64,000 nt of DNA from Gammaproteobacteria bacterium MFB021 (lineage in GTDB: Bacteria; Pseudomonadota; Gammaproteobacteria; Pseudomonadales; Halomonadaceae). The stretch lies in assembly GCA_000737985.1 (NCBI GenBank), contig JNVT01000108.1, forward strand, positions 1 to 64,000, given 5' to 3'. The notes under the pieces were generated by a model, which was given only the letters and a program-made list of their open reading frames with translations, ran no database searches and was not told the DNA's origin. The position numbers were made by a program, and so were the translations under genes. How positions within the stretch are numbered: the stretch's first letter is position 1; the number at the start of each line of letters is the position of its first letter. Of the stretch, positions 7,943-19,790 are shown piece by piece.

Positions 7943-8620
7943 ATGCAATACACCCTGACCCGAGCGGAGGGAGGCGACACCGCGTCTGATCGCTATCCCC
8001 TCGATCAACGCCAACGCGTCGACGACCCCATGCGTGAACAGGTTCATCGCAACGTGTTCATGGGCAAGCTCGAAGACGTACTCAACTCGGCGGTGAACTG
8101 GGGCCGCAAGAACTCGCTGTGGCCCTACAACTTCGGTCTCTCCTGCTGCTACGTGGAGATGACCACGGCGTTCACCGCGCCCCACGACGTCGCCCGCTTC
8201 GGCGCCGAGGTCATTCGTGCCTCCCCGCGTCAGGCCGACTTCATGGTCATCGCCGGCACCTGCTTCATCAAGATGGCCCCCGTCATCCAGCAGCTCTACG
8301 ACCAGATGCTCGAACCCAAGTGGGTCATCTCGATGGGCTCCTGCGCCAACTCCGGCGGCATGTACGACATCTATTCGGTGGTGCAGGGCGTCGACAAGTT
8401 CCTGCCCATCGATGTCTACGTGCCCGGCTGCCCGCCACGCCCGGAGGCCTTCCTGCAGGGGCTGCAGCTGCTCCAGGACTCGATCCAGGAGGAGCGGCGG
8501 CCGCTCTCCTGGGTGGTCGGCGACCAGGGCGTCTACCGCGCGGAGATGCCCTCCCAGCGCGAGAAGCATCGCGACCGGCGGATCGCGGTCAAGGAGCTGC
8601 GGACCCCGGACGGTATCTAG
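7943..8620 (+). CDS. nuoB: NADH-quinone oxidoreductase subunit B
   Basis: 225 residues from ATG 7943. This start aligns MQYTLTR with E. coli MDYTLTR and has GAGG at 7933-7936; an in-frame ATG at 7901 is less likely. NuoB carries cluster N2, the last iron-sulfur centre before quinone. The ligands are visible: the adjacent cysteines in [16 protein letters not shown] and the PGCPPRPEA cysteine. The 116-bp gap after nuoA is the longest within the first half of the operon and contains a short inverted repeat (about 7838-7858). Confidence 0.97.
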   Translation: MQYTLTRAEGGDTASDRYPLDQRQRVDDPMREQVHRNVFMGKLEDVLNSAVNWGRKNSLWPYNFGLSCCYVEMTTAFTAPHDVARFGAEVIRASPRQADFMVIAGTCFIKMAPVIQQLYDQMLEPKWVISMGSCANSGGMYDIYSVVQGVDKFLPIDVYVPGCPPRPEAFLQGLQLLQDSIQEERRPLSWVVGDQGVYRAEMPSQREKHRDRRIAVKELRTPDGI

Positions 8621-8704
8621 GCGACGCCTGGCGTGCAGCACTGACGCTGTTTTTCGTGGCCATCGCTGAGATGACCGTTGATCTATTGACCGGGACCGCC
8701 TGCC

Positions 8705-10486
8705 ATGACCGCAGCCGATGACACCATGAATTCCCGTGCCGCCACGCCCGCCGCCGACGTGGTGGCGGAGCTTTGCCGGCACTTCGGCGACGCCGTGTTC
8801 ACGCCGCAGCAGACGCTCACCGGCATGCCGGTGGTATGGGTCGCCCGCGAGCGCCTGCGTGAAGTGCTCGACCGCCTGCGCCGGCTCGAGGGGCCGTTCT
8901 CGATGCTCTTCGATCTGAGCGCGGTCGACGAGCGCCTGCGCACCCACCGCCGCGGCCTGCCGCCGGCGGACTTCACCGTCTTCTACCAGCTGCTCTCGGT
9001 GGAGCGTAACGCCGACATCATGCTCAAGGTGGCGCTCTCCGAGCGCGACCTGACGCTGCCCTCGATCAGCGATATCTTCCTCAACGCCAACTGGTACGAG
9101 CGTGAGGTCTTCGACCTCTTCGGTATCCATTTCAGCGGCCACCCGCATCTGACCCGAATCATGATGCCGCCGACCTGGAGCGGACATCCGCTGCGCAAGG
9201 ACTACTCCGCCCGCGCCACCGAGTTCGACCCCTACACTCTGACCGTCAAGGGCCAGGAGGTGGAGCAGGAGGCGCTGCGCTTCGACCCCGAGGCGTGGGG
9301 CATGAAGCGTCAGGGCGAAGAGACCGAGTTCATGTTCCTGAACCTCGGGCCCAATCATCCCTCGGCCCACGGCGCCTTCCGCCTCGTGCTGCAGCTCGAC
9401 GGCGAAGAGGTGGTCGACTGCGTACCGGACATCGGCTATCACCACCGCGGTGCCGAGAAGATGGCCGAGCGCCAGTCGTGGCACAGCTTCATCCCCTACA
9501 CCGACCGCATCGACTACACCGGCGGGGTGATGAACAACCTGCCCTACGTGCTGGCGGTGGAGAAGCTGGCCGGCATCACCGTCACCGATCGCGCCAAGAC
9601 CATCCGCGTGATGATGGCGGAGATGTTCCGCATCAACAGCCACCTGCTGTTCCTGGGCACCTATCTGCAGGATCTGGGGGCGATGACCCCGGTGTTCTTC
9701 ACCTTCACCGACCGCCAGAAGGCCTACGAGGTGATCGAGGCGATCACCGGTTTCCGCATGCACCCGGCGTGGTACCGCATCGGCGGCACCGCCCACGACC
9801 TGCCGAAGGGTTGGGAGAAGCTGGTGCAGGGCTTCGTCGACTGGATGCCCAAGCGTCTGGCGGAGTACGAGAAGGCGATGATGGAGAACGCCATCGTGCG
9901 CGACCGCACCCGTTTCGTCGCCGCCTTCAATACCCGCGATGCACTCGACTGGGGCGTTACCGGCCCCAACCTGCGCGCCACCGGGCTCGACTTCGACCTG
10001 CGCAAGAAGCGCCCCTACTCCGGCTACGAGAACTTCGACTTCGAAGTGCCCACGGCGGCCAATGGCGACGCCTTCGACCGCGGGATGATGCGCATCGAAG
10101 AAATGCGCCAGAGCGTGCGCATCCTGCAGCAGTGCATCGATCACATGCCCGCCGGTGACTACAAGGCGGACCATCCGCTGACCACGCCGCCGCCGCGGGA
10201 GAAGATGCTACAGCACATCGAGACCCTGATTACCCACTTCCTGCAGGTCTCGTGGGGCCCGGTGCTGCCGGCCAACGAGTCGATGCAGATGATCGAGGCG
10301 ACCAAGGGCATCAACAGCTACTACCTGACCAGCGACGGCAGCACCATGAGCTACCGCACGCGGATCCGCACGCCGAGCTTCCCCCATCTGCAGCAGATCC
10401 CGGCGGTGATGCGCGGCGGCTTCGTGCCGGACCTGATCGCGCACCTGGGCAGTATCGACTTCGTCATGGCCGACGTGGATCGGTGA
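8705..10486 (+). CDS. nuoCD: NADH-quinone oxidoreductase subunit C/D (fused)
   Basis: 593 residues, matching the fused NuoCD (about 600) of gammaproteobacteria. Residues 1-180 are the 30-kDa NuoC module, ending with the GHPLRKDY motif; residues 200-593 are the 49-kDa NuoD module beginning [13 protein letters not shown]. NuoD forms the quinone pocket together with NuoB, and the histidine of the HPSAHG loop is part of it. The C-terminus [13 protein letters not shown] is canonical. It sits in the peripheral arm on the cytoplasmic side. Confidence 0.98.
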   Translation: MTAADDTMNSRAATPAADVVAELCRHFGDAVFTPQQTLTGMPVVWVARERLREVLDRLRRLEGPFSMLFDLSAVDERLRTHRRGLPPADFTVFYQLLSVERNADIMLKVALSERDLTLPSISDIFLNANWYEREVFDLFGIHFSGHPHLTRIMMPPTWSGHPLRKDYSARATEFDPYTLTVKGQEVEQEALRFDPEAWGMKRQGEETEFMFLNLGPNHPSAHGAFRLVLQLDGEEVVDCVPDIGYHHRGAEKMAERQSWHSFIPYTDRIDYTGGVMNNLPYVLAVEKLAGITVTDRAKTIRVMMAEMFRINSHLLFLGTYLQDLGAMTPVFFTFTDRQKAYEVIEAITGFRMHPAWYRIGGTAHDLPKGWEKLVQGFVDWMPKRLAEYEKAMMENAIVRDRTRFVAAFNTRDALDWGVTGPNLRATGLDFDLRKKRPYSGYENFDFEVPTAANGDAFDRGMMRIEEMRQSVRILQQCIDHMPAGDYKADHPLTTPPPREKMLQHIETLITHFLQVSWGPVLPANESMQMIEATKGINSYYLTSDGSTMSYRTRIRTPSFPHLQQIPAVMRGGFVPDLIAHLGSIDFVMADVDR

Positions 10487-10505
10487 GGCCGCTGGAGAGA
10501 CCGTT

Positions 10506-11009
10506 ATGACGCAAAACACAGCCACCATCGCCAGCGACGCCTTCGTTCTCGACCCCGCCGACCGTGCGGCGATCCTCGAGGAACGTGCGCACTACCCCTA
10601 TCCGCAGGCGGCCAGCATCGAGGCGCTCAAGATCGTGCAGAAGCGCCACGGCTACGTGCCCGACGGCGCCATCCCGGCGATCGCCGCGACCCTGGGCATC
10701 AGGGTCGCCGACGTCGAGGGCGTGGCCACCTTCTATAGCCTGATCTTCCGGCAGCCGGTGGGGCGCCACGTGATCCTGATCTGCGACAGCAGCTCGTGCT
10801 TTCTCACCGACTACGAACAGCTGCGCGACGCGCTGATCGACCACCTCGGCATCCAGATGGGCCAGACCACGGCGGACGGGCGCTTCACCCTGCTGCCGGT
10901 GTGCTGCCTGGGGGCCTGCGACCGCGGGCCGACGCTTTTGATCGGCGAGGACCTGCATGGCCCGGTCACCCCCGAGGCGCTGCCGGCGCTGCTGGAGGCC
11001 TACGCATGA
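10506..11009 (+). CDS. nuoE: NADH-quinone oxidoreductase subunit E
   Basis: 167 residues. A thioredoxin-like fold that binds the [2Fe-2S] cluster N1a through four cysteines: the pair in CDSSSC and the pair in [10 protein letters not shown]. The N-terminal helical region contains the family motif [23 protein letters not shown]. It works with NuoF and NuoG in the NADH-oxidising tip. A homologous module, FdsG, is encoded at 56429-56935. Confidence 0.97.
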   Translation: MTQNTATIASDAFVLDPADRAAILEERAHYPYPQAASIEALKIVQKRHGYVPDGAIPAIAATLGIRVADVEGVATFYSLIFRQPVGRHVILICDSSSCFLTDYEQLRDALIDHLGIQMGQTTADGRFTLLPVCCLGACDRGPTLLIGEDLHGPVTPEALPALLEAYA

Positions 11010-11040
11010 GCCCGATGCCCAAGACGCGGGAGAATTCGAG

Positions 11041-12381
11041 ATGAGCCGCATTCTGCAGCCGGCCAGCGAACGCCGTGCCGAGACCCATCCGCTGACCTGG
11101 CGCCTGCACGACGACGCCAGCCCGGTGCTGTTCGCCGAGTATCGCGACACCGGCGGCTACGCCGCGGTGACCAAGGCGCTGGAGCAGCATACCTACGAGA
11201 GCCTGACCACCGAGGTCAAGGGCGCCAACCTGCGCGGGCGCGGTGGCGCCGGCTTCTCCGCCGGGATGAAGTGGAGCCTGACCGCCAAGGGCGATGACGT
11301 GCCGCGCGGCTATATCGTCTGCAACGCCGACGAGATGGAGCCGGGCACCTTCAAGGATCGCCTGTTGATGGAGCAGCAGCCGCACCTGCTGATCGAAGGC
11401 ATGATCCTGGCCGGCTACGCCAACCGCTCGAAGCAGGGCTATATCTTCCTGCGCGGTGAGTATCACCGCGCCGCCGCCTCGATCCTGCGGGCGCTCGACG
11501 ACGCCCGCGCCGACGGCTGGCTGGGCAGCGATGTGCGCGGCAGCGGCTGGGACTTCGACATCGCCCTGCACACCGGTGCCGGGCGCTATATCTGCGGCGA
11601 AGAGACTGCGCTGATCAACTCGCTGGAGGGCAAGCGCGCCAACCCGCGGGCCAAACCGCCCTTCCCGGGGCAGTCCGGCGCCTGGGGGCTGCCCACCGTG
11701 GTCAACAACGTCGAGACCCTGTGCAACGTCCCGGGCATCGTCAACCACGGCGCCGACTGGTTCCAGGCGCTCTCCGGCGAGCGCAGCAGCGACGGCGGCA
11801 CCAAGCTCTACGGCGCCTCGGGCAAGGTCCTGCGCCCGGGGCTGTGGGAGCTGCCGATGGGCACCACCGGGCGTGAGCTGTTCGAGCTCGCCGGCGGCAT
11901 GCGCGATGGGCTCACGCTCAAGAGCTGGCTCCCCGGCGGTGGCAGTACCGGCTTTCTTTTGCCGGAGCACCTCGACCTGGCGCTCGATTTCGACACCATC
12001 GGTAAGACCGGCAGCCGCCTCGGCACCGGCTTGATCACCGTGGTCGCCGACGACCAGAGCATGGTCTCGCTGACGCGCAATCTGGAGGAGTTCTTCGCCC
12101 GCGAGTCCTGCGGCTGGTGCACCCCGTGCCGCGATGGCCTGCCGTGGAGCGTCAAGCTGCTGCGCGCGCTGGAGGCGGGCACGGGCGAGCCCGGCGATAT
12201 CGAGCTGCTCGAGCAGATGGCGCGGGACCTGGGCCCCGGCAAGACCTTCTGCGCTCATGCGCCAGGCGCGGCGATGCCGCTTTCCTCGGCGATCCACTAT
12301 TTCCGTGACGAGTTCGAGCGCGGCATCACCCGGCCCCGGGGCGAAGCGCACGCGGACCCGATTCCGGTCGGCAGCATCTAG
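11041..12381 (+). CDS. nuoF: NADH-quinone oxidoreductase subunit F (NADH- and FMN-binding)
   Basis: 446 residues from ATG 11041; E. coli NuoF is 445. The frame is open into nuoE, but this start follows a GGGAG-like site. Family features: the Gly-rich [13 protein letters not shown] loop and [13 protein letters not shown] for NADH/FMN binding, [22 protein letters not shown], and the N3 [4Fe-4S] motif [12 protein letters not shown] near residue 355. It oxidises NADH and passes electrons via FMN to N3. Confidence 0.98.
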   Translation: MSRILQPASERRAETHPLTWRLHDDASPVLFAEYRDTGGYAAVTKALEQHTYESLTTEVKGANLRGRGGAGFSAGMKWSLTAKGDDVPRGYIVCNADEMEPGTFKDRLLMEQQPHLLIEGMILAGYANRSKQGYIFLRGEYHRAAASILRALDDARADGWLGSDVRGSGWDFDIALHTGAGRYICGEETALINSLEGKRANPRAKPPFPGQSGAWGLPTVVNNVETLCNVPGIVNHGADWFQALSGERSSDGGTKLYGASGKVLRPGLWELPMGTTGRELFELAGGMRDGLTLKSWLPGGGSTGFLLPEHLDLALDFDTIGKTGSRLGTGLITVVADDQSMVSLTRNLEEFFARESCGWCTPCRDGLPWSVKLLRALEAGTGEPGDIELLEQMARDLGPGKTFCAHAPGAAMPLSSAIHYFRDEFERGITRPRGEAHADPIPVGSI

Positions 12382-12396
12382 GAGGCGCGTGACGCT

Positions 12397-15180
12397 ATGG
12401 CCACCATTCATGTCGACGGCAACGACTACGAGGTCGAAGACAGCGACAATCTGCTCCACGCCTGCCTCTCGCTGGGCCTGGACATCCCCTATTTCTGCTG
12501 GCACCCGGCGATGGGCAGCGTGGGGGCCTGCCGCCAGTGTGCGGTGAAGCAGTACAAGGACGCCGACGACACCCGCGGCATGCTGGTGATGTCGTGCATG
12601 GCGCCGGTGAAGGACGACGCCTACATCTCGATCGACGACGAGGAGGCCAAGGCCTTCCGCGAGACGGTGGTCGAGTGGCTGATGGTCAACCACCCGCACG
12701 ACTGCCCGGTGTGCGAGGAGGGCGGCCACTGCCACCTGCAGGACATGACGGTGATGACCGGCCATGATCGGCGCCGCTATCGCTTCAAGAAGCGTACCCA
12801 CCGCAACCAGTACCTGGGGCCCTTCGTCGCCCACGAGATGAACCGCTGCATCACCTGCTACCGCTGCGTGCGTTTCTACCAGGACTATGCCGGCGGCGAG
12901 GATCTCGGCGCCTTCGGGGCCCACGACAACGTCTATTTCGGGCGCTATGAAGAGGGCACGCTGGAGAGCGAGTTCTCCGGCAACCTCACCGAGGTGTGCC
13001 CGACCGGGGTGTTCACCGACCAGACCCACTCCGATCACTACACCCGCAAGTGGGATCTGCAGTTTGCCCCCAGCATCTGCCACCAGTGCGCCAGCGGCTG
13101 CAACATCAGCCCCGGCGAGCGCTACGGTGATATCCGGCGGATCGAGAATCGCTACAACGGCGACGTCAATCGCTACTTCCTGTGCGACCGCGGCCGCTTC
13201 GGCTATGGCTACGTCAACCGCAAGGATCGCCCGACCCGGCCCGAGCTGTTCCAACGCAGCCAGCGCGGCGTTGCCGCCCAGGGCGTGACGCTGATGGAGA
13301 TCGACGAAGCGCTCGACCGTGCCGCCGACGCCCTGCGCGGCGCCAAGCGGCTGATCGGCATCGGCTCGCCGCGGGCCAGTCTCGAGAGCAACCACCGCCT
13401 GCGCGAGCTGGTCGGTGCGGAGTGCTTCTCCACCGGCATCGAGGCCGGCGAGTTCGAGCGCCTGCAGCGCATGCAGGCGCTCAATCGAGACAGCGGCGTG
13501 GCTACCCCGAGCCTGCGCGAGATCGAGGCGTGCGATGCGGTGCTGGTGCTCGGCGAGGACCTGCTCCAGAGCGCCGCGCGGCTGGCGCTGTCGGTGCGCC
13601 AGGCGGTGCGCGGCAAGGGCGTCGAGCTGGGCGCCGAGCGCGGTATCCCCGAGTGGAACGCCGAAGCGGTCAAGACCATCGCCCAGGACGCGGCGCATCC
13701 GCTGTTCCTGGCCACCCCGGAAGCGACCAAGCTCGATGCCATCGCCACCCGTACCCGGCGTGCGGCACCCGACGACATCGCGCGGCTGGGTTTCGCCGTG
13801 GCCCACGCCCTCGACCCCACCGCACCAGCGGTCGAAGGGCTCGATGACGCGACCCAGACGCTGGTGGGTGAGATCGCCGATGCGCTGCTGGCCGCCGAGC
13901 GGCCGCTGGTGATCGCCGGCGAGGCGCTCGCCTCGCTGGCGGTGATCGAGGCCGCGGGCAACGTGGCCCGGGCCCTGGCGCGGCGGCAGAAGGCCGGCGC
14001 CGGGCTGACCCTGGTGCGCCGCGAGGCCAACAGTGTCGGCCTCGGCCTGCTCGGCGGCGAGTCACTCGACTGGGCCCTGGCCCAGCTCGAGCAGGGCGAG
14101 GCCGACGGCGTGGTGATTCTGGAGAACGATCTCTATGCGCGGCTGCCGGCGGCGAAGATCGACGCCGCGCTGGATCGGGCCAGCGCGCTGGTGGTGATCG
14201 ACCATCAGCGCACCGCGACCTGGGAGCAGGCCGACATCGGCCTGCCGGCGGGCACCTTCGCCGAGAGCGATGGCACCCTGGTCAGTCTGGAAGGCCGCGC
14301 CCAGCGCTTCTACCAGGTCTTCGACCCCAGCTATCTGCGCCCCGACACGCGCATCCGCGAGAGCTGGCGCTGGCTGCACGCGCTGCAGGCGACCCTCGAG
14401 CGTCAGCCGATGACCACGATACTGTTCGACGATCTCACCGAGGCGGTGGCCGGCGCGGCGGCGGTGTTCGCCCCGCTGCACCACGCCATGCCCGAGGCCC
14501 AGTTCCGCATCCACGGTCTCAAGCTGGCGCGCGAGCCGCACCGCTACAGCGGGCGCACCGCCATGCGTGCCAACCTCGATGTCAACGAGCCGCGGGCGCC
14601 GGTGGATCTGGACACCCCCTTCGCGTTTTCGATGGAGGGCTACGCCGGCTACCGCGAGCCGCGCCGCGAGGTGCCGTTCGCCTGGGCCCCGGGCTGGAAC
14701 TCGCCACAGGCGTGGAACAAGTTCCAGGACGAGGTCGGTGGCCATCTGCGCGCCGGCGACCCGGGCATCCGCCTGTTCCAGGACGCCGGCGCCGGCGAGG
14801 CCTCCTACTGTGATGCGATCCCCGCGGCCTTTGCCGCGCGCGACGGCGAGTGGCAGATGATCGCGCTGCCGCAGCTGTTCGGCGGCGACGAAACCTCGCG
14901 CCGCGCCGAGCCGATCCAGGCGCGTATGGCGCCGCCGGCGGTGACGCTCAACGACGCCGACGCCGAGGCGCTGGGTATTGCCGCCGACGACCCGGTGACG
15001 GTGAGCTTCGGCGATACCCGCATCACGCTGCCGGCGCGCCTCGGGCGTGACCTGCCGCGGGGCCTGGTGGCGCTGCCCCAGGGCACGCTAGAGCCGCTGG
15101 TGGGGGCGCTGCCGGCCACACTCGGCTGGGGGCGTGTCGCCCTCGACACCGCGGCCGCTGATGGGGAGGCGCAGGCATGA
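12397..15180 (+). CDS. nuoG: NADH-quinone oxidoreductase subunit G
   Basis: 927 residues, slightly longer than E. coli NuoG. N-terminal ferredoxin-type [2Fe-2S] domain (CWHP...GACRQCAV...SCMAP), then the [17 protein letters not shown] segment with the His ligand of N5, [13 protein letters not shown] for a [4Fe-4S] cluster, and [11 protein letters not shown] with a later FLCDRGRFG, the four cysteines of the off-path N7 cluster found in some bacteria. The remainder is a molybdopterin-oxidoreductase-like domain without cofactor. Its stop overlaps the nuoH start by four bases. Confidence 0.98.
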   Translation: MATIHVDGNDYEVEDSDNLLHACLSLGLDIPYFCWHPAMGSVGACRQCAVKQYKDADDTRGMLVMSCMAPVKDDAYISIDDEEAKAFRETVVEWLMVNHPHDCPVCEEGGHCHLQDMTVMTGHDRRRYRFKKRTHRNQYLGPFVAHEMNRCITCYRCVRFYQDYAGGEDLGAFGAHDNVYFGRYEEGTLESEFSGNLTEVCPTGVFTDQTHSDHYTRKWDLQFAPSICHQCASGCNISPGERYGDIRRIENRYNGDVNRYFLCDRGRFGYGYVNRKDRPTRPELFQRSQRGVAAQGVTLMEIDEALDRAADALRGAKRLIGIGSPRASLESNHRLRELVGAECFSTGIEAGEFERLQRMQALNRDSGVATPSLREIEACDAVLVLGEDLLQSAARLALSVRQAVRGKGVELGAERGIPEWNAEAVKTIAQDAAHPLFLATPEATKLDAIATRTRRAAPDDIARLGFAVAHALDPTAPAVEGLDDATQTLVGEIADALLAAERPLVIAGEALASLAVIEAAGNVARALARRQKAGAGLTLVRREANSVGLGLLGGESLDWALAQLEQGEADGVVILENDLYARLPAAKIDAALDRASALVVIDHQRTATWEQADIGLPAGTFAESDGTLVSLEGRAQRFYQVFDPSYLRPDTRIRESWRWLHALQATLERQPMTTILFDDLTEAVAGAAAVFAPLHHAMPEAQFRIHGLKLAREPHRYSGRTAMRANLDVNEPRAPVDLDTPFAFSMEGYAGYREPRREVPFAWAPGWNSPQAWNKFQDEVGGHLRAGDPGIRLFQDAGAGEASYCDAIPAAFAARDGEWQMIALPQLFGGDETSRRAEPIQARMAPPAVTLNDADAEALGIAADDPVTVSFGDTRITLPARLGRDLPRGLVALPQGTLEPLVGALPATLGWGRVALDTAAADGEAQA

Positions 15181-16160
15181 GCTGGTGGACACCTCAGGTC
15201 GAGGCGAGCCTGATCGCGATGATCCAGGCGGTGGTGATCCTGCTCGTGGTGGTGGTCTCCGGGGCGCTGCTGAGCATGATCGAGCGGCGTCTGCTGGCGC
15301 TGTGGCAGGACCGCTACGGCCCCAACCGGGTCGGTCCGTTCGGGCTTCTGCAGATCGCCGCCGACATGCTCAAGATCTTCTTCAAGGAGGATTGGATCCC
15401 GCCGTTCGCCGATCGCACCTTCTTCGTGCTGGCGCCGGCGATCGCCATGGCTTCGCTGCTGCTGTCGTTCATGGTGATCCCGATCACCCCGAGCTGGGGC
15501 GTGGCGGATCTCAACATCGGCATCCTGTTCTTCTTCGCCATGGCCGGCATCAACGTCTATGCGGTGCTCTTCGCCGGCTGGTCGAGCGGCAACAAGTACG
15601 CCCTGCTGGGGGCGCTGCGCGCCTCGGCGCAGACGCTCTCCTACGAGGTCTTCATGGGCCTGGCGCTGATGGGCATCGTCGCCATGACCGGCTCGTTCAA
15701 CATGCGCGACATCGTCAACGCCCAGGAGAACCTGTGGTTCGTCGTGCCGCAGTTCTTCGGCTTCTGTACCTTCGTCATCGCCGGTATCGCGGTCACCCAC
15801 CGCCATCCGTTCGATCAGCCGGAGGCGGAGCAGGAGCTGGCCGACGGCTACCACATCGAGTATTCGGGGATGAAGTGGGGCATGTTCTTCGTCGGCGAGT
15901 ACATCGGCATCGTGCTGATCTCGGCGCTGCTGGTGACGCTGTTCTTCGGCGGCTGGCACGGCCCGCTGCTGCCGCCGATCGTCTGGTTCCTGCTCAAGAC
16001 GGTGTTCTTCGTCGTGCTGTTCGTGCTGCTGCGCGCGGCGCTGCCACGGCCGCGCTACGACAAGGTGATGAGCTTCGGCTGGAAGGTCTGCCTGCCGCTG
16101 ACGCTGATCAATCTGCTGGTTACCGGGGCGATGATTCTGCTCATCGACCCGAGCGCATAA
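15177..16160 (+). CDS. nuoH: NADH-quinone oxidoreductase subunit H
   Basis: 327 residues with about eight membrane helices. NuoH links the peripheral and membrane arms and lines the quinone entry. The conserved [23 protein letters not shown]...KED loop near residues 35-75 is present, as is the acidic loop [26 protein letters not shown]. The start overlaps nuoG as ATGA, implying translational coupling. Confidence 0.98.
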   Translation: MSWWTPQVEASLIAMIQAVVILLVVVVSGALLSMIERRLLALWQDRYGPNRVGPFGLLQIAADMLKIFFKEDWIPPFADRTFFVLAPAIAMASLLLSFMVIPITPSWGVADLNIGILFFFAMAGINVYAVLFAGWSSGNKYALLGALRASAQTLSYEVFMGLALMGIVAMTGSFNMRDIVNAQENLWFVVPQFFGFCTFVIAGIAVTHRHPFDQPEAEQELADGYHIEYSGMKWGMFFVGEYIGIVLISALLVTLFFGGWHGPLLPPIVWFLLKTVFFVVLFVLLRAALPRPRYDKVMSFGWKVCLPLTLINLLVTGAMILLIDPSA

Positions 16161-16172
16161 GGGAGGGAGCTC

Positions 16173-16721
16173 ATGCTGAGTCAGATCAAGAAGATCGTCA
16201 CCGGTACCGGCACGCAGCTGCGCACCCTGTGGATGGTGTTCAGCCACGCCTGGCGCAAGCGCGAGACGCTGTCGTACCCCGAAGAGCAGGTCTATCTGCC
16301 GCCGCGCTACCGTGGGCGCATCGTGCTCACCCGCGACCCCGATGGCGAGGAGCGCTGTGTCGCCTGCAACCTGTGTGCGGTGGCCTGCCCGGTGGCGTGT
16401 ATCTCGCTGCAGAAGGGCGAGCGTGACGATGGCCGCTGGTACCCGGAGTTCTTCCGCATCAACTTCTCGCGCTGCATCTTCTGCGGTATGTGCGAGGAGG
16501 CGTGTCCGACCTCGGCGATCCAGCTGACGCCGGACTTCGAGATGAGCGAGTTCAGACGTCAGGAGCTGGTCTACGAGAAGCAGGATCTGCTGATCGACGG
16601 GCCGGGCAAGGATCACAACACCAACTTCTACCGTGTCGCCGGGCTGTCCATCGCAGGTAAGGACAAGGGGCAGGCGCAGAACGAGGCCGAGCCGATCGAC
16701 GTCAAGTCGCTGCTGCCGTGA
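16173..16721 (+). CDS. nuoI: NADH-quinone oxidoreductase subunit I
   Basis: 182 residues, full length. Two ferredoxin-type [4Fe-4S] motifs, [12 protein letters not shown] and [12 protein letters not shown], bind clusters N6a and N6b. The N-terminal amphipathic segment ([20 protein letters not shown]) anchors it to the membrane arm. It has a Shine-Dalgarno GGGAGG 12 bp after the nuoH stop. Confidence 0.98.
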   Translation: MLSQIKKIVTGTGTQLRTLWMVFSHAWRKRETLSYPEEQVYLPPRYRGRIVLTRDPDGEERCVACNLCAVACPVACISLQKGERDDGRWYPEFFRINFSRCIFCGMCEEACPTSAIQLTPDFEMSEFRRQELVYEKQDLLIDGPGKDHNTNFYRVAGLSIAGKDKGQAQNEAEPIDVKSLLP

Positions 16722-16848
16722 GGCGTTGTCCACGCGCTGCCGTGCGTTGGCCGGTGGCGGGCGTGGCGAGTCGCGCCAGCGCCGCTGAGCGCGACACTGC
16801 GGAGTAGGCGAGAGTCGGGTAGCCAGTCGACCGGCCAGCGGTGCGGGT

Positions 16849-16880
16849 AGCCAGTTTGTCGGGGAGCCAGTTTGTCGGGG
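16849..16880. repeat. 16-bp tandem duplication that repeats the nuoJ ribosome-binding region
   Basis: The 16-bp unit AGCCAGTTTGTCGGGG occurs twice in a row (16849-16864 and 16865-16880), each copy ending in GGGG followed by AG. Only the second copy is correctly spaced from the nuoJ start at 16889. Two more GTAGCCAGT-like fragments lie upstream (about 16819 and 16847). Confidence 0.85.
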
Positions 16881-16888
16881 AGAAAGTC

Positions 16889-17533
16889 ATGCAACTCGCG
16901 TTTTACTTGAGCGGTCTGGTCGCGATACTCGCGACCTTGCGTGTGGTCACCGGGACCCATCCGGTCCACGCGCTGCTCTATCTGATCGTGTCGCTGATCA
17001 GCGTGGCGATGGTGTTCTTCGCCCTCGGTGCCCCCTTCGCCGGGGCGCTCGAGATCATCGTCTATGCCGGCGCGATCATGGTGCTTTTCGTGTTCGTGGT
17101 GATGATGCTCAACCTGGGCGAGTCGGCGGTAGAGCAGGAGCGCGCCTGGCTCGCGCCCAGACTGTGGGTGGGGCCGGCGGTACTCGCCGGGGTACTGCTG
17201 GTGGTGATGGTGGTGACTCTGGCCCGTGGCGCCTATGACGGCACCATCAGCGGCGAGACGCTGACCGCCAAGATGGTCGGCATCACGCTGTTCGGCCCCT
17301 ATCTGGTGGTGGTCGAGCTGGCGGCGATGCTGCTGTTGGCGGCGCTGGTGGCCGCCTCGCACCTGGGGCGCAGCGAGGCCCACGATGAAGCGGATCTGGC
17401 GCGCGAACGCCAGCGCGAGCGGGCCGACAAGATGGCCGCGGCCAACAGCGCGCCCCGCAGCGCAGCGGCTGGCGCACGGCCCGGCGCGGCGGCCGGCGAC
17501 GAGACGGCGGATCGACAGGGGAGAGGGGCATGA
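16889..17533 (+). CDS. nuoJ: NADH-quinone oxidoreductase subunit J
   Basis: 214 residues from ATG 16889 with Shine-Dalgarno GGGGAG at 16877-16882. Five membrane helices, with the family segment [53 protein letters not shown] that includes the pi-bulge helix used in coupling. The C-terminal 60 residues are hydrophilic and Ala/Arg-rich, probably disordered. It is preceded by a 167-bp gap, the longest in the operon, which contains short tandem repeats. Confidence 0.97.
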   Translation: MQLAFYLSGLVAILATLRVVTGTHPVHALLYLIVSLISVAMVFFALGAPFAGALEIIVYAGAIMVLFVFVVMMLNLGESAVEQERAWLAPRLWVGPAVLAGVLLVVMVVTLARGAYDGTISGETLTAKMVGITLFGPYLVVVELAAMLLLAALVAASHLGRSEAHDEADLARERQRERADKMAAANSAPRSAAAGARPGAAAGDETADRQGRGA

Positions 17534-17838
17534 GCGGCATACCCATGGAGCATGGCCTGCTACTGGCGGCGATTCTGTTCGTGCTGGGGCTGGCCGGACT
17601 GATGACGCGGCGCAACATGCTGTTCGTGCTGATGAGCCTGGAGATCATGATGAACGCCGCGGGGCTGGCGTTCATCGTCGGTGGCACCCACTGGCACCAG
17701 GCCGACGGCCAGGTGATGTTCTTGATGGTGATCACCCTGGCGGCGGCGGAAGCGAGCGTGGGGCTGGCGCTGCTGATGCAGCTCTACCGGCGCTTCAAGA
17801 CTCTCGATATCGATGCGGCGAGCAGGTTGCGCGGATGA
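17530..17838 (+). CDS. nuoK: NADH-quinone oxidoreductase subunit K
   Basis: 102 residues, three membrane helices, homologous to MrpC. The buried glutamates needed for proton transfer are visible in [11 protein letters not shown] (about residue 38) and [11 protein letters not shown] (about residue 74). Its start overlaps the nuoJ stop by four bases, and its stop overlaps the nuoL start. Confidence 0.98.
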   Translation: MSGIPMEHGLLLAAILFVLGLAGLMTRRNMLFVLMSLEIMMNAAGLAFIVGGTHWHQADGQVMFLMVITLAAAEASVGLALLMQLYRRFKTLDIDAASRLRG

Positions 17839-19700
17839 ACCACTTCACAGACATATTGCTGACGGGCACCTTTCTCTTCCCGCTGCTGGGCGGGGTCATC
17901 CTGGCGCTCTCCTTCGGGCGCCTGAGCGAGCGTGCCAGCGCCACGGTCGGGGTGGTCTCGATCGGGTTGGCCGCGCTCTGCACCCTGGGTGTGGGCCTCG
18001 ACTTCTACGACCATGGCCAGGCGGCGCACACGCTGACCCTGTGGCACTGGATCTCGGTGGGTGACTTCCAGCCCACCGTAGGGCTGATGCTCGACGGCCT
18101 GTCGCTGACCCTGCTCGGGGTGATCACCGGGGTCGGCTTCTTCATCCACCTCTTCGCCGCCTGGTACATGCGCGGTGAAGACGGTGTGACGCGCTTCTTC
18201 TGTCACATGAACCTGTTCGTGTTCAGCATGATCCTGCTGGTGCTGGGCGACAACCTGCTGCTGCTCTACTTCGGCTGGGAGGGTGTGGGGCTATGCAGCT
18301 ATCTGCTGATCGGCTACTACTACCGTACGCCGGCCAACGGCTGGGCGGCGTTCAAGGCGTTCGTGATCACCCGCACCGGCGATGTCTTCCTCGCCATCGG
18401 CATGTTCCTGCTGTTCGTCCAGCTCGGCTCGCTCAACCTGCAGACGCTGCTGGCGCGGGCGCCGGAGCTGTGGGTCCAGGGCGACCCGATGGCGCAGTTG
18501 ACCGCGCTGATGCTGCTCGGCGGTGCAGTGGGCAAGTCGGCCCAGCTGCCGCTGCAGACCTGGCTCGCCGACGCCATGGCCGGCCCCACCCCGGTCTCGG
18601 CGCTGATCCACGCGGCGACCATGGTCACCGCCGGGGTCTATCTGATCGCGCGTACCCACGGGCTGTTCGAGCTGGCACCGGACGTGCTGCTGCTGGTCGG
18701 GGTGGTCGGGGCGCTGACGCTGACGCTCGCCGGCTTCGCAGCGCTGGCCCAGACCGACATCAAGCGTGTGCTGGCCTACTCGACCATGAGCCAGATCGGC
18801 TACATGTTCCTGGCGCTGGGCGTGGGCGCCTACAGCGCGGCTATCTTCCACCTGATGATCCATGCCTTCTTCAAGGCGCTGCTGTTCCTCTCCGCCGGCT
18901 CGGTGATCATCTGCACCCATCACGAGCAGGACATGCGCCGGCTCGGCGGGCTGTGGCGCAAGCTGCCGCTCACCTACGCCGGCTTCGTGGTCGGCGGGGC
19001 GGCGCTGGCGGCGCTGCCGCTAGTGACCGCCGGCTTCTACAGCAAGGACGCGATCCTGGTCTCGGCGCTGGGCGCCGGTCACTGGGTGCTGATGCTGGCG
19101 GGGGTGTTCGGCGCGCTGCTCACCTCGATCTACACCGTGCGCCTGATCCTGGGCACCTTCCACGGTCAGCCCAAGAACGACTGCGAGCGCGAGGCGCGCG
19201 CCGACATCACGGTGATCCACGGCATTCCACTGGTGGTGCTGACACTCGGGGATACCGCGCTCGGCGCCCAGCTGACCCCGCCGCTGAGCAACGTGCTGCC
19301 GGCCGGTCCGAATACCGAAGGCGGCGGCGCGCATGTGCTCGAACTGGTGGCCATGGCGGTGTCGGTGGGCGGCGTGCTGCTGGCGCTGTGGCTGTTCCGG
19401 CGCCGGCGTGATCTGGTCCGGCGTGGCGTGGCCGACCCCCGCGGCGCCTGGCTGTGGCACTTCTGGCACAACGCCTGGGGTTTCGATGCGCTCTATGACT
19501 GGCTGTTCGTGCGCCCTTATCGCGGCCTGGTACGGATCAACCGCGGCGACTGGATCAACTCGCTGTGCAATCTGCTGCCGTGGCTGGCGCGGCTCTCGCA
19601 TGACGGGCTGCGTCTGACCCAGACCGGGCGACTGCGCCACTATGCGGTGTCGATGGTGCTCGGCGCCACGCTCCTGCTCGTCTATCTGCTGGTGGGGTGA
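17835..19700 (+). CDS. nuoL: NADH-quinone oxidoreductase subunit L
   Basis: 621 residues from ATG 17835, which overlaps the nuoK stop; the upstream open frame is not coding. Antiporter-like proton-pumping subunit at the distal end of the membrane arm. The key Glu is in [18 protein letters not shown] and the key Lys in [19 protein letters not shown], followed by [12 protein letters not shown]. The C-terminal long lateral helix region is included, as the length shows. Confidence 0.98.
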   Translation: MNHFTDILLTGTFLFPLLGGVILALSFGRLSERASATVGVVSIGLAALCTLGVGLDFYDHGQAAHTLTLWHWISVGDFQPTVGLMLDGLSLTLLGVITGVGFFIHLFAAWYMRGEDGVTRFFCHMNLFVFSMILLVLGDNLLLLYFGWEGVGLCSYLLIGYYYRTPANGWAAFKAFVITRTGDVFLAIGMFLLFVQLGSLNLQTLLARAPELWVQGDPMAQLTALMLLGGAVGKSAQLPLQTWLADAMAGPTPVSALIHAATMVTAGVYLIARTHGLFELAPDVLLLVGVVGALTLTLAGFAALAQTDIKRVLAYSTMSQIGYMFLALGVGAYSAAIFHLMIHAFFKALLFLSAGSVIICTHHEQDMRRLGGLWRKLPLTYAGFVVGGAALAALPLVTAGFYSKDAILVSALGAGHWVLMLAGVFGALLTSIYTVRLILGTFHGQPKNDCEREARADITVIHGIPLVVLTLGDTALGAQLTPPLSNVLPAGPNTEGGGAHVLELVAMAVSVGGVLLALWLFRRRRDLVRRGVADPRGAWLWHFWHNAWGFDALYDWLFVRPYRGLVRINRGDWINSLCNLLPWLARLSHDGLRLTQTGRLRHYAVSMVLGATLLLVYLLVG

Positions 19701-19790
19701 GGCGATGCGCGCGCAGCAAGCAAGAGAGACGGGACGTTTGGCGGTGAACGCTCGAACGACGCTTTTCACATCATCGCGGGTGGCTGATTC

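Noticed and set aside
10966-13806. Very long open frame (946 codons) on the minus strand across nuoF-nuoG
   Set aside because: Antisense shadow of GC-rich genes with a strong third-position bias; its translation is low-complexity and resembles no protein family.
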